10,350 nt of DNA from Proteobacteria bacterium ST_bin16 (GTDB lineage: Bacteria; Pseudomonadota; Gammaproteobacteria; Burkholderiales; Nitrosomonadaceae). The notes beneath the pieces are model-generated. The model had not been told where the DNA came from and did no database searches. It saw nothing but the letters and a program-made list of their open reading frames with translations. A program made the position numbers and the translations under genes. This document shows, piece by piece, positions 1 through 7,252 of the stretch (positions are counted from its first letter, which is position 1; every line of letters begins with the position of its first letter). The stretch is from assembly GCA_002083595.1 (NCBI GenBank), contig MSXT01000082.1:1-10350 (forward strand). The letters are read 5' to 3'.

Positions 1-818
1 CGGAAAAATTTCCGGTAGAAACGCAGCATGCCTTTATGTTTATGCCAAGAAACGAAGTACGGCCGGGCGCGGCTGCAGGTTCCCTGGAAATGAACAACCG
101 GCGCATCCGGCACAAAAACAATTTTCCAGTTCTTTTGTTTGAACCGCATGCACCAATCCAAGTCCTCGCAATGCAGGAAATAGTGTTCGTCCCAGGGGCC
201 GACATCGTCGATGGCTTGACGCCTTACCAGCATCAAGGCACCGGATATCGCTTCAACTTCGATGGGGGTTTGGGGTAAAGGCTGTTTATCCAGATGAAAA
301 TCAAAAAACACTTTTGGCCAGTATTTTGCCAAACGATATAAACCGAAAGCACGCACAAAAGCTCGCCATGGCGTAGGAATGGCGCGTCGCCCACCACCTT
401 GCTCAGAACCATCCGGATTAACAAGATAACCGCCCACCATGCCGATCCGCGGATCCGATTCTATTACTTGTACCATGCGGTGTAATGAATTTTTCTGCAG
501 AATACAATCCGGATTTAAGAAAAGAATATACCGCTGCGTTGATGCCCTAAGGCCAATATTGCAACCGGCGGCAAAACCGGCATTACTATTGAGGCGGATT
601 ATCCGGAGGTGATTATCTGCGGAAAAACTGGATTCCAGTTCTGACAGACTGGAATCAGATGAAGCATTGTCAATGACTAAGACTTGCTGAACTTGTTGCA
701 AAACTGCCTGAACACACTGGGTTAATATTCGTCCGGCATTATAGTTGACGATTATTGTCGATATGGGTGGTTTGCATCGTTCTTTTATGTCGTGGCAGAT
801 TTGTTGTGGAGCGTGCAT
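1..818 (-). CDS. GT2 family glycosyltransferase, WbbL/rhamnosyltransferase-like (C-terminus cut by window edge)
   Basis: This reading frame begins at an ATG at 818 and stays open for 272 codons to the left edge, so its C-terminus is missing. I translated it by hand. It shows the GT-A fold motifs of glycosyltransferase family 2: NYNAG at residues 25-29, IDNASSD at 49-55, a nucleotide-binding LNSNAGFAAG stretch at 76-85, and LNPD at 101-104 in the place of the metal-binding DxD. The acceptor-side block ISGALMLVRR (191-200) is followed by GPWDE and by CEDLDW at 217-222, whose acidic residues are the likely catalytic base region. The NPD and ED(L)DW pattern is common in rhamnosyltransferases such as WbbL, but donor and acceptor cannot be fixed. 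It would act at the cytoplasmic face of the inner membrane on a lipid-linked glycan. It lies 74 bp after the next GT2 gene, probably in one operon, and is a diverged relative of it. No strong ribosome binding site is visible. Confidence 0.9.
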   Translation of the reverse strand, partial: MHAPQQICHDIKERCKPPISTIIVNYNAGRILTQCVQAVLQQVQQVLVIDNASSDSSLSELESSFSADNHLRIIRLNSNAGFAAGCNIGLRASTQRYILFLNPDCILQKNSLHRMVQVIESDPRIGMVGGYLVNPDGSEQGGGRRAIPTPWRAFVRAFGLYRLAKYWPKVFFDFHLDKQPLPQTPIEVEAISGALMLVRRQAIDDVGPWDEHYFLHCEDLDWCMRFKQKNWKIVFVPDAPVVHFQGTCSRARPYFVSWHKHKGMLRFYRKFF

Positions 819-892
819 TGTCTATCTTCAAATAAAGCCGCTATGAGGTGAAATAACCGCTGCTCAGTATTATCGGTAATTATCTCACAGTG

Positions 893-1894
893 TCAATGGG
901 TTGTATTTTCTAGTTTAGCCGGTGCTTTAATAGGAGCTCTGCGTGGCAGCCAAGCCATCAATTGCAGTAAGCTTAAGCAAGAACAGACCCGCTGACTCTG
1001 AATTTTTTTTCTTTGCTTCAATAATGATCCGATATGCTTAAAGGCATCGATTTTAGCTTGCCAATAAAGCCTAAGACGGCCAGAAGCAGCATAAAAAAAT
1101 CCCACGTAAAGAATCATGGCTAGATGGACTGGCAAGAGGATAAAAATGAGCGGACTGGGCATATTCTTGATAAATGTCCAGGTTAAGTTACGATGCCCAT
1201 GATAAACAGAGAAATCGCTCGAGCTTCCTGTAATACCTGAACCGACGTGATGCACTTTTGCGCTGGGTAGTAACAGGCTTTTACCCCCGCTAAGCCGCAG
1301 ACGAAAACCAAGATCGACATCTTCAGAGTAAGCAAAATAAGTTTCATCGAAGCCGCCTAACTGGCGAAATGTTTCGGTGCGGTATATTGCTGCGGCTGCA
1401 CATGCTGAAAAAATCTCTACCGGCTGTTTGGGAGTAATATCGCAGGGGTATCCATGGCCGGTGCGCCAATGTAATCCGGATAGGTGGTAACTATCGCCCA
1501 GCCCGTCCAAGTGCGATGGATTATTGGCATCAATTAGACAACAGGCAAAGCAATCGACATTTGGAGTCTGATTGATGTTTTGTACAATTGTTTCCAGGCA
1601 TTCAGGCTCAGGATAGGCATCAGGATTCAGTAAAAACAACCATTTCCCATTGGCATAATCTTTAACCGCGAGATTGTTGGCTGAAGTGAATCCGGTATTA
1701 CTATTGAGTCGAACCAGACGGCAAGGAAAAGGTAAACTTTCTGTTGCACGCCAAGAATTATCCTGGCTATTGTTATCGATTACGATAACTTCAAAATTTT
1801 TATAAGTTTGTTTGGATAATGCTGACATGACATTGACCAACATAGCTCCAGCATTATAGTTAACTATAACGATTGAGAAAAAGGGATTGTTCAT
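893..1894 (-). CDS. GT2 family glycosyltransferase with C-terminal membrane segment
   Basis: This is a complete 333-residue glycosyltransferase of family 2. The GT-A domain fills roughly residues 5-235: NYNAG at 12-16, IDNNSQD at 39-45, LNSNTGF at 63-69, LNPD at 89-92 as the probable nucleotide-sugar/metal site, and SEDVDLGFRLR at 190-200 with the likely catalytic acidic residues, followed by HHVGSG at 215-220. A hydrophobic stretch at about 247-270 looks like one membrane-spanning or re-entrant helix. A basic tail of about 60 residues follows, which would hold the enzyme at the inner membrane near lipid-linked acceptors. The ATG at 1894 is chosen because the NYNAG strand begins a few residues later, as is usual. 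It lies 62 bp after the large fusion gene and 74 bp before the next GT2 gene, so co-transcription is likely. The sugar transferred is unknown. Confidence 0.93.
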   Translation of the reverse strand: MNNPFFSIVIVNYNAGAMLVNVMSALSKQTYKNFEVIVIDNNSQDNSWRATESLPFPCRLVRLNSNTGFTSANNLAVKDYANGKWLFLLNPDAYPEPECLETIVQNINQTPNVDCFACCLIDANNPSHLDGLGDSYHLSGLHWRTGHGYPCDITPKQPVEIFSACAAAAIYRTETFRQLGGFDETYFAYSEDVDLGFRLRLSGGKSLLLPSAKVHHVGSGITGSSSDFSVYHGHRNLTWTFIKNMPSPLIFILLPVHLAMILYVGFFYAASGRLRLYWQAKIDAFKHIGSLLKQRKKIQSQRVCSCLSLLQLMAWLPRRAPIKAPAKLENTTH

Positions 1895-1956
1895 GATTAC
1901 GCCATATGAAGCAATGCGCTGTTAATTAATGCTGCCCATTGTGAATGGTAGATGCA

Positions 1957-4900
1957 CTAACTAACAAGACCACGGCCACAATAGTAATCATCAAGTACTA
2001 ATGCACCCAAAATATCCCTTTCCAGTGGGGAGGGATGTGCAATAAATTCTTCAAACAAAGCAACGGGTATATCCGGCGGAACCTCGAAATTACTGATTAA
2101 TTTATCCCGGATGGTGATGGATTGAGCGACAAAATCCATTATCCCGCGCCTTATTTCTGTACGGGTTAATGAAGATCGGCGTTCTTCGTCAGCAAGTTGG
2201 CGAAATTCAGGAACGATATCACCGGAATCTGTCTGCCGGTAGCAAACGATTTGCGCATCATCGGAGCTTAATAGTTTTTCTAAGGAGAAGCTTTGGATGA
2301 ACATGGGTGGAGCATTAACTTTGGGATTGATGTGATGAGCAAAATAACCTCGAGTGATTGCGCCATATTGAGCAGATATTTTTTGCGCACGTTCTACAGT
2401 CATCAAATAATATCCATGTATTGCATGACCCATTAGTCGGTTAAGATAGCCTTGTATCGTTGCTGAATAGCCAATGTCTATAATCGCGGATTTAGAAGTT
2501 TTGTCTAAACCTAACTTGTCTAGATAAGTTAATAATCCTGGGCGCTCAGTCTGAGCATTCGCCATAATGCGGGTTTCCAGCGCTTGCAATACAGGTTTCA
2601 GGTGATCAATGTTTTCATTTTCAACTGAAACCAGTTTATTTTTTTGCCACAACCCTCGCTGTATAAGATCTTCATATTCTTCATGCGACAGCCTAATCCC
2701 ATATCGCTCCTGTAAAAACTCGGACAAATGATTGGGTGCGGATTGCACACGTGCTATTTGAAAAATATCATCAAGGTTTGAAACCATCGGTACCGTGATT
2801 GCCCGGCGAGAAAGCACTAAGTAGTCGGAAGCAATTGGATTCGCAGTATTAGACACCCATTGGTCATAAACTATTTTTAGTATTTGGCCTTCGCGTGCAA
2901 GAAAATACAAACGCTGAATTCCATCCGACGCCGCTTTTTTTGCCAACCATTGCACAAAAGATAGAATCAAAGGGCCGATAATGGTAAATCCAATGGCCCA
3001 AGGTGTGGCAGGAACCAGATCTGAAGGATTAAAGTGCGGGAAAAACAAAGGGTGGAAGTTGCCTTGTACGATAGTTCCAAGAGTAAGTTGTTTGTTGAGA
3101 TCATCACAATATAATGAATGCTCAATGATCGGTCCCAATCGTGGCATTGCTCGCGCCAATTCGACTGGACGCATGATGTGCTGATATCTGATTCCCATAT
3201 TGCCGGGTACTTGAACATCAGAATGCTCATTGTCACCAATAACAATGACTTCGTTTGGAACAATGTCTTCCTGTATCAATAATTGGCGATAGAAATCACC
3301 GCTATCTTTTCTCAGTCCGCTGTCAGAAGATAAATAGAATGCATGCCATCCATTAATGCCACTGCGCTGCAACATCTTTTCAATAACCGGTTTTGGCAAG
3401 TACATGTCGCTGGCCAATATGACGCGTTTACCCAGAGCGATAGCGTGTTGCAGCAGGGTGATTGCTTCCGGCCGCGGGCTTATAATTTCCAGTTCTATGG
3501 TTTCTTCAAGATTACGCAGTTGCTGCACGATTCCGGAAGGCAATCGAGTTAAAGTGGAAAATTCTGCAAAAATAGCATCAAGGCCAATATCGCGCCCTGC
3601 TTTCTGGCGTGCCTGAGTTTCTGCGTGAGCGCGGAACTCAAGATAAAGTCCGCCAGCTTCACCCCCAGCGCGCTGAGCAACAATGTTTTTAATATGTTCA
3701 GGATTCAGCAAAGGCCGGATGAGTAACGTATCAAAAATATCAAAGACCACCACACGTACAGCTGAATCAGCTAGCGCTGCATATACACTCTCCTGCTTGC
3801 GTAACAGGTACTGTTCAAAATGCCAGCGAGACCAGCTGGGGGATTTGCTGTCTCGAAGAATGACAGCATTGAATCCGGATCGCCTGGTGACTAAAACAAA
3901 TAAACGCTCTATGCAGTGTGCCAGGGTTGCGTCGGTTTGTCCTGTCTCTTCGGGGAAATCGTCAATTTTTATATGTGCATTAAAGAGTGGCTGCAGGGCC
4001 TTGGTGCGAGCCCAGAACATTGATCCGGCAGGAAAATCAAAATAGCCTGAAGGGATTCTTGTAATGCCTAATTTATTGCACCAAAGGTGCCCGAATGCCT
4101 TGTTGGAAAGCCAGGAGTTTGCAACATAGGGTAATGCGGTGAAGTTTTGAGGGTAAATGAAACCTACCGTTTTTTCTCCGGTCAACAGCGTAAAAATTTT
4201 TTGTACTTGTAATTTGCTTCCCAATAAGCGCGTTAGCAAATACTCACGCCATCCACTGGTAGCACCATTGTTATACAGCGATTTCTTGCTGTGGATGTGC
4301 GCAATATAATCATAACGCTGCAAAGCTTCACCGAAAGTACAGAACATGGGCGCAATGTCACGGCCGCGATTGGGTACAACAGTGATGGTGAGTTTTTTCA
4401 GCTGCGGCAAATTGGAAAAAGCCTGCTCACATATTTGACTGGCTGCCTCGTGGGGCGTTGAGACAAAAAGATCATATGGGAACGGCATATTGTTCAGATA
4501 GTTTGCGAACTCTGCTGCCAGATCGGCATAGAAAATATGTGCATGGATTGCAATACTACCAGGTGGTGCTGTTAAAGGGGCAGTTGCGGAAAGATCCATC
4601 ATTCCTGCTAGAAAACCATCGGAATCTATTGGCAATTGATAAATGGAATCTATTTCCCCTGCCCGCCATAACTCATAGTGACTCGTTCCAGAAAAAAACG
4701 GGCCGGCGATTCGATAAGCTATATTCAAAACCATGTTGCGCCAGCGGACTGGCAGCCGCCAGTAGATGTTTTTTAGCCAAGGTAGAATTCTGCGGCGGAA
4801 ATCATTCCATGCCTCATGATGTTGTCCACGGATAATTCGAACCAGAAACCGCAGAGGAGCAGTAATTTTCCATGAAGTTGAGTGAAATAAATCATGGATT

Positions 4901-6543
4901 GTTTTCTGTAAATCATTGACTGTTTTCTGTAAATCATTGACTGTTTTTTGCAACATTTGCTCACGTTGAGTGCTTGCAAGTGAATTCTGCGTAAGACGAT
5001 TTTGCAATGCAGCAACTAAATTGGCATTATCGGCTAGCTGGTTTTGGAGATTGGATATCGTTTCTTCACGGTATTCAATTAAATCCTCCAATTGTTTGCC
5101 GGTCAGCAGCATTTTCCATTTATCGTAAACTTTACTTCTCGATTCCTTTAGAAAAGTTTCATCTTGCTGGAGTCCTAAGCCGGAGTGTCCATAATTGTGG
5201 TAAATGGCGGTAATGCTGTCGATGTGCAATATTTCGCTGTGCTGTGCGACTTGAATCCAGAAATCCCAATCTTCAAAAACTTGCAGGTTTTCATCAAAAC
5301 CGCAGTGATCTTGAGTGACTAAAGATTGCTCGAACAGCATGGCATGAATCGGGATAAAATTTCTGCCCCAAAGCCGGCGTTGATCGTAAGGTTCGTTAAA
5401 TGCAGTGACTTCCTGAAGTTGCCAATCCACATAGTGCTCAACGCGTACGCCAGAGTAAACGCATCGAACGCCGGGATGATTTTGTAGCGCAATAACTAGG
5501 TTTGTAATGTGTTCCGGATAAAATAAATCATCGTCATCGAGGAAAATCAGATAGTTTCCTTGCGCTGAATGCAGCCCGATGTTGGCTGCCCGGCTTCGAT
5601 CCAATGGTTCACCATTTTCAATGGTTCTGAGTGGAGAGCGTCCGCACCATTCATCCAGTGTCCGGTGACCTTCCCCTTTTGCGTTTACCACCACCACTTC
5701 GATATGCTGATAAGTCTGCAAAGCCACGGAGTCCAATGCATCGGATAACGTGGGCCGATCCATGCTGCGGATAATCACGCTGACCAGTGGCAGATCGCTG
5801 CTATCCAGCGGAAGTCCAAGTAATTTCTGGCGGGTATGCTCGGATTGATACAGTTTGAGTGGATCGTTCGCTAATTCTTCCGCAGAAAGAAGAATGTAGG
5901 CTTCCGCCGCTGTAACATCGGCCGGCAGGGTATAGGTGCGGTAGTGATTCAGTGATGCAATATGCTGATCGTAGCGCTGTTTTGTATTCTGTGAAATAAA
6001 ACAGGCCATCGCAGCTGCCTTACGTGCAACCAAATCGCTGATATCGAGTAACTGATTGGGGGGCAATGGAATGCCCACTTCGTACAACGCAATATTGACC
6101 GAAGCGCCAATGCGTCTGACAGCCTCAACAGCTGCCATGCTCAGCGCGCGATGGTCCGGGTGCATTTCAAAAACCGATGGGACATAAACCAGATCGGCGC
6201 CGGTTTCGCGGATGGCGGTCAAAATTTCCTGAATCAGTTTCTCACCATAGCAGACTTGCCGATCCTGGTATTGCCAGAAAACCGGTGTGCCATAACCAAG
6301 TACTTCAGCTGCGGCCGCGCTTTCCTGTTGACGCTGCAGAATGTATTCGGCTTTTGTTTCTTCGCTTGCGCCATAAGCGCCATCGGATACTACGATAACG
6401 TGAACAGAGGTGCCTTGTTCAATGTGGCGCATAATGGCTCCGCCACAACCGAATACTTCATCATCGGGATGAGGGGCAAATACAAGTGCGCAATTACCAG
6501 GGATTTTTCTAATAGCTTGGTAGGGAATGAGTGTGTTTTCCAA
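1957..6543 (-). CDS. Giant fusion: PIG-L deacetylase / GT2 glycosyltransferase / coiled coil / RgpF-like / HAD hydrolase
   Basis: This 1528-residue protein carries several enzymes in one chain. Residues 18-225 form a PIG-L/LmbE N-acetylglucosamine deacetylase domain with the zinc-binding motifs APHPDDE (23-29) and HPDHR (128-132). Residues 252-460 are a GT2 glycosyltransferase with LVSVIIRSMDRP (253-264), DDDD (336-339) and EDWDFW (424-429). Residues 480-552 are a coiled coil ending in three near-identical heptads, followed by an STSWKITAPLR motif (555-565) often seen after such coils in glycan enzymes. About 662-905 resembles RgpF (rhamnan synthesis protein F), with VPNRGRDIAPM (723-733) and HIHSKKSL (749-756). 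Residues 930-1125 are a HAD hydrolase: FDIFDTL (934-940), ASDMYLP (1044-1050), K1079 and GDNEHSD (1103-1109). The rest, to 1528, resembles the C-terminal part of COG5610 proteins, with YFLAREGQ (1213-1220) and DIGYSATIQ (1356-1364). I infer a cytoplasmic enzyme that both extends and edits a surface glycan. Substrates are unknown. No signal peptide or clear membrane helix is seen. Confidence 0.92.
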   Translation of the reverse strand: MENTLIPYQAIRKIPGNCALVFAPHPDDEVFGCGGAIMRHIEQGTSVHVIVVSDGAYGASEETKAEYILQRQQESAAAAEVLGYGTPVFWQYQDRQVCYGEKLIQEILTAIRETGADLVYVPSVFEMHPDHRALSMAAVEAVRRIGASVNIALYEVGIPLPPNQLLDISDLVARKAAAMACFISQNTKQRYDQHIASLNHYRTYTLPADVTAAEAYILLSAEELANDPLKLYQSEHTRQKLLGLPLDSSDLPLVSVIIRSMDRPTLSDALDSVALQTYQHIEVVVVNAKGEGHRTLDEWCGRSPLRTIENGEPLDRSRAANIGLHSAQGNYLIFLDDDDLFYPEHITNLVIALQNHPGVRCVYSGVRVEHYVDWQLQEVTAFNEPYDQRRLWGRNFIPIHAMLFEQSLVTQDHCGFDENLQVFEDWDFWIQVAQHSEILHIDSITAIYHNYGHSGLGLQQDETFLKESRSKVYDKWKMLLTGKQLEDLIEYREETISNLQNQLADNANLVAALQNRLTQNSLASTQREQMLQKTVNDLQKTVNDLQKTIHDLFHSTSWKITAPLRFLVRIIRGQHHEAWNDFRRRILPWLKNIYWRLPVRWRNMVLNIAYRIAGPFFSGTSHYELWRAGEIDSIYQLPIDSDGFLAGMMDLSATAPLTAPPGSIAIHAHIFYADLAAEFANYLNNMPFPYDLFVSTPHEAASQICEQAFSNLPQLKKLTITVVPNRGRDIAPMFCTFGEALQRYDYIAHIHSKKSLYNNGATSGWREYLLTRLLGSKLQVQKIFTLLTGEKTVGFIYPQNFTALPYVANSWLSNKAFGHLWCNKLGITRIPSGYFDFPAGSMFWARTKALQPLFNAHIKIDDFPEETGQTDATLAHCIERLFVLVTRRSGFNAVILRDSKSPSWSRWHFEQYLLRKQESVYAALADSAVRVVVFDIFDTLLIRPLLNPEHIKNIVAQRAGGEAGGLYLEFRAHAETQARQKAGRDIGLDAIFAEFSTLTRLPSGIVQQLRNLEETIELEIISPRPEAITLLQHAIALGKRVILASDMYLPKPVIEKMLQRSGINGWHAFYLSSDSGLRKDSGDFYRQLLIQEDIVPNEVIVIGDNEHSDVQVPGNMGIRYQHIMRPVELARAMPRLGPIIEHSLYCDDLNKQLTLGTIVQGNFHPLFFPHFNPSDLVPATPWAIGFTIIGPLILSFVQWLAKKAASDGIQRLYFLAREGQILKIVYDQWVSNTANPIASDYLVLSRRAITVPMVSNLDDIFQIARVQSAPNHLSEFLQERYGIRLSHEEYEDLIQRGLWQKNKLVSVENENIDHLKPVLQALETRIMANAQTERPGLLTYLDKLGLDKTSKSAIIDIGYSATIQGYLNRLMGHAIHGYYLMTVERAQKISAQYGAITRGYFAHHINPKVNAPPMFIQSFSLEKLLSSDDAQIVCYRQTDSGDIVPEFRQLADEERRSSLTRTEIRRGIMDFVAQSITIRDKLISNFEVPPDIPVALFEEFIAHPSPLERDILGALVLDDYYCGRGLVS
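4891..4953 (-). repeat. Three tandem 21-bp units encoding coiled-coil heptads
   Basis: Three adjacent 21-bp units each encode one heptad of the coiled coil in the fusion protein: LQKTVND, LQKTVND and LQKTIHD (residues 531-551). Neighbouring units differ at only two bases, so they look recently duplicated. Leucines 531, 538, 545 and 552 and V535, V542 and I549 fall at the d and a positions of a canonical coiled coil. Gain or loss of a unit would keep the reading frame and change the coil length by one heptad. Confidence 0.9.
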
Positions 6544-6554
6544 TGTTTCTCACT
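6541..6554 (-). promoter_or_regulatory. TTG start codon and Shine-Dalgarno-like site of the fusion gene
   Basis: The fusion gene appears to start at TTG (6543-6541). An in-frame TGA lies three codons upstream (6552-6550), so no earlier start is possible. The next in-frame ATG is residue 38, beyond the zinc-binding APHPDDE motif, so starting there would destroy the deacetylase. A GAGA stretch (6551-6548), about 4 to 5 bases upstream of the TTG, could serve as the ribosome binding site. Confidence 0.7.
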
Positions 6555-6793
6555 AAAAATTCTTACTGTAGATGATAGATCCGGCTCTCAAGTGGTGCAG
6601 ATATTCGTGTCTTGAAAGCCTGTGGTGGCAATGTTCGCATTTATTGTTTTAACTTGCAATTTTCCAGCGCGGACATGTGGATTGCGCTTTGACATCGATA
6701 AAGCACGCCATTTCTAGCCTTCTGTTTTTATTCTCGCAAATGCTGTCCGGAAGCGTACAATCAATGCATTGACTGATGTGGTTTGTGCTTCTC

Positions 6794-6805
6794 GGCGGTA
6801 GCTGG
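6794..6805 (+). promoter_or_regulatory. Incomplete ops (RfaH recruitment) element-like sequence
   Basis: The sequence GGCGGTAGCTGG matches the first nine bases of the ops element (GGCGGTAGCGTG), which pauses RNA polymerase and recruits the antiterminator RfaH in many polysaccharide operons. It departs at the positions after GGCGGTAGC, including the usually conserved T. It also lies on the plus strand, away from the leftward operon. No full JUMPStart sequence is visible around it. It may be a chance match or a relic belonging to the decayed plus-strand gene. Confidence 0.2.
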
Positions 6806-6846
6806 GTAGTAGCTTCTTACGTTTTGTTATTGTCAAAAGATTTTCT

Positions 6847-6867
6847 TTATATTCTAAAAGAATATAA
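6847..6867. repeat. AT-rich inverted repeat with 9-bp arms
   Basis: A perfect inverted repeat has arms TTATATTCT and AGAATATAA separated by AAA. It lies in the AT-rich part of the gap and overlaps the possible plus-strand -10 box. It has no GC-rich stem or T-run, so it is not a typical intrinsic terminator. It could be a protein-binding site, or simply an effect of AT-rich composition. Confidence 0.6.
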
Positions 6868-6911
6868 GAGTGCATTTGTAAGTTGTTTATCTTATATATC
6901 TATATCTGTAA

Positions 6912-7163
6912 GAATTCCTAGCGTTGTTTACAGACGGAGCCAAACGTTGGGTTGCAATCATCACCGGTGCCAATGCCAGCACCTACCTAGCTAAGGTACC
7001 TTCAGATGCTGGTTTTCTTGGCGTCAATCCCGACATTCTGTTGAAACCGGGCACTAAAAACTATCCAGAACAAGTTAAAGAATTGATTTCCGGTCGGTTT
7101 GAGGCCGATTGGCCGACCAATATTGATCATTTCCCAGATACCTTTGCGGCACTAATCGGGTAA
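6912..7163 (+). pseudogene. Probable 3' remnant of an unidentified gene
   Basis: An open frame runs from just after a TAA at 6909-6911 to a TAA at 7161-7163, and is the only plausible coding sequence on the plus strand. The peptide has a balanced, globular-looking composition (for example WVAIITGANASTYL, GVNPDILLKPG, FEADWPTNIDHFP) and codon choices like real genes. Yet it has no ATG; the first usable start is TTG at 6924 with no good ribosome binding site, giving 79 residues. The coding look begins abruptly next to an AT-rich non-coding stretch. I therefore read it as the C-terminal end of a longer gene that lost its 5' part, though a short functional TTG-start gene is possible. I do not recognise the family. 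Its direction is opposite to the surrounding operon. Confidence 0.45.
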
Positions 7164-7252
7164 CTGTCAGACCAGGTGTGAACTACTACAGGTTATTTCA
7201 GTAATCCAGAATTTGTGCCGGTTGTTTTTCCCGCTCTGCCGGGTTTTCCGGT
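7164..7252. other. Short spacer between convergent frames, no clear terminator
   Basis: This spacer separates the 3' end of the plus-strand remnant from the 3' end of the methyltransferase/acetyltransferase gene. CCCG (7230-7233) and CGGG (7240-7243) can pair, followed by TTTT (7244-7247) on the plus strand. A four-base-pair stem is too weak to call a terminator. CCGGTT occurs twice (7218-7223 and 7248-7253). Confidence 0.4.

Larger units (their letters stand above)
6544..6911. other. Intergenic region without a convincing gene
   Basis: No credible gene is seen between the start of the fusion gene and the plus-strand remnant. Candidate control elements are weak. On the minus strand a TTGAGA box (6591-6586) and a TACAGT box (6570-6565) are 15 bases apart, a short spacing, just ahead of the fusion gene. 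On the plus strand TTGTCA (6830-6835) and TCTAAA (6853-6858) are 17 bases apart, pointing toward the remnant. A perfect 12-bp palindrome, TCAATGCATTGA, lies at 6761-6772. The part from about 6820 to 6911 is strongly AT-rich. Because the upstream gene ends some 710 bp away, a separate promoter for the fusion gene is likely somewhere here, but I cannot place it with confidence. Confidence 0.5.

Noticed and set aside
3683..4045. Plus-strand 120-residue frame inside the fusion gene
   Set aside because: It lies opposite the RgpF/HAD coding region, which has clear motifs; it is a shadow of that gene. The same holds for the other plus-strand frames between 2981 and 6615.
4890..4953. Tandem repeats as a possible CRISPR or regulatory repeat
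   Set aside because: The units are adjacent without spacers, are exactly 21 bp and translate in frame as coiled-coil heptads, so coding explains them.
6686..6704. Hairpin with GCTTT/AAAGC arms in the gap
   Set aside because: Five-base-pair arms with a nine-base loop and no T-run are within chance expectation.
6831..6836. Perfect TTGACA -35 box on the minus strand
   Set aside because: No acceptable -10 hexamer lies 15 to 19 bases downstream; the best there matches only three of six bases.
6776..6994. Plus-strand 72-residue frame beginning with ATG and a hydrophobic start
   Set aside because: Its second half overlaps, in another frame, the more protein-like remnant at 6912-7163, and its composition follows the AT-rich DNA. 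No ribosome binding site or family resemblance is seen.
7230..7247. Possible rho-independent terminator on the plus strand
   Set aside because: The stem is only four base pairs with a T4 run, too weak to support a terminator.
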